DNA of 32,636 bases from an uncultured bacterium. Lineage in GTDB: Bacteria > Hydrothermota > Hydrothermia > UBA1063 > CAJXJZ01. The stretch lies in assembly GCA_913055745.1 (NCBI GenBank), contig CAJXJZ010000016.1:1-32636 (forward strand). Direction: 5' to 3'. Positions 32,416-32,636 of the stretch are shown here, piece by piece. The notes beneath the pieces were generated by a model that saw only the letters and a list, made by a program, of their open reading frames with translations, ran no database searches and was not told the origin of the DNA. Every line of letters starts with the position of its first letter. Positions within the stretch are counted from its first letter, which is position 1. The position numbers were made by a program, and so were the translations under genes.

Positions 32416-32606
32416 GTGATGAAATAGAGAGACTGATAAAAAAGTTGAGGGATAAAGATGGGAAGGTCCGATCCTCTGCAGCCGAGACCCTTGGTAAGAT
32501 AAAAGATAAAAGGGCAGTGGGACCACTCATCGCCGCTTTGAGGGATAAAGATTGGTATGTCCGACGCTTTGCAGCCGAGGCCCTTAAAAAAATCAATAAT
32601 TCTTAG
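32412..32606 (+). CDS. Two-repeat HEAT (PBS lyase-like) protein
   Basis: The 64-residue protein starts at the ATG at 32412, behind AAAGGAGG; an earlier in-frame ATG at 32373 has no ribosome site. It consists of two HEAT repeats of 31 residues: LRDKDGKVRSSAAETLGKIK and LRDKDWYVRRFAAEALKKIN, with the invariant D, VR and A-AE-L positions. Such repeats build protein-binding scaffolds and occur in phycobilin lyases; nothing here supports a lyase. The protein ends after the second repeat with TAG, so it is either a minimal form or a remnant of a longer array. Confidence 0.75.
   Translation: MSDEIERLIKKLRDKDGKVRSSAAETLGKIKDKRAVGPLIAALRDKDWYVRRFAAEALKKINNS
32445..32590 (+). repeat. 93-base tandem repeat within the HEAT gene
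   Basis: TTGAGGGATAAAGAT occurs at 32445 and again at 32538, and GTCCGA...GCAGCCGAG is also repeated in register. The two 31-codon units are much more alike in DNA than protein constraint alone needs, which points to recent duplication or gene conversion. Confidence 0.7.
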
Positions 32607-32636
32607 CGTTCATTATTAGAGGCCTTCCCTTATCTT

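Overview
The window looks like a chromosomal segment from an AT-rich, lysine/glutamate-rich bacterium with two membranes. The diderm inference rests on a YidC of the Gram-negative type with a large periplasmic domain, a predicted outer-membrane beta-barrel gene directly after lspA, and strong AGGAGG ribosome sites. GH57 branching enzyme, the AmmeMemoRadiSam radical SAM enzyme, a stand-alone SufCBD scaffold and a DUF6754-type membrane protein fit an anaerobic, possibly thermophilic, uncultivated lineage (candidate phyla of the WOR-3/Hydrothermae kind). That placement is inference only. No insertion sequence, CRISPR array or prophage was seen.

Left edge (1-2400): the 3' part of a DNA methyltransferase gene overlaps a DpnII/MboI-family restriction endonuclease gene. 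A TM2/SHOCT membrane protein with a perfect consensus promoter follows. On the minus strand (2406-7403) lies a tightly overlapping operon: sodium/solute symporter, tandem universal stress protein, AmmeMemoRadiSam radical SAM enzyme, MagIII-like DNA glycosylase and an iron-sulfur-type flavoprotein. A small YvlD/holin-like membrane protein sits upstream of it.

Centre (7507-16279): the plus-strand genes are a GH57 glycogen branching enzyme, glycogen synthase and a dihydropyrimidinase-type amidohydrolase. They run stop-to-stop into a minus-strand housekeeping operon transcribed as tRNA-Val(GAC), rpmH, rnpA, yidD, yidC, jag/khpB, mnmE.

Right half: the plus-strand run 16436-22507 encodes a histidine phosphatase, a 1043-residue GGDEF + STAND-type ATPase + TPR regulator, butyrate kinase and an aminotransferase. 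A strong promoter at 22519 then drives a DUF6754-type protein, three further membrane proteins of unknown function, lspA and a beta-barrel protein, closed by a bidirectional terminator at 27483. This is the most likely undescribed system in the window: two of its proteins appear by eye to share the same soluble domain, one of them carries an exported FN3 domain, and all travel with lipoprotein signal peptidase and a barrel.

From the right, the minus strand carries sufC-sufB-sufD, with an inverted repeat filling its promoter spacer, and a small secreted GH16-like protein. The last kilobase has two near-identical promoter modules. One drives a 39-residue glycine-rich membrane peptide plus a four-cysteine protein. 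The other drives a short leader ORF coupled to a two-repeat HEAT protein.
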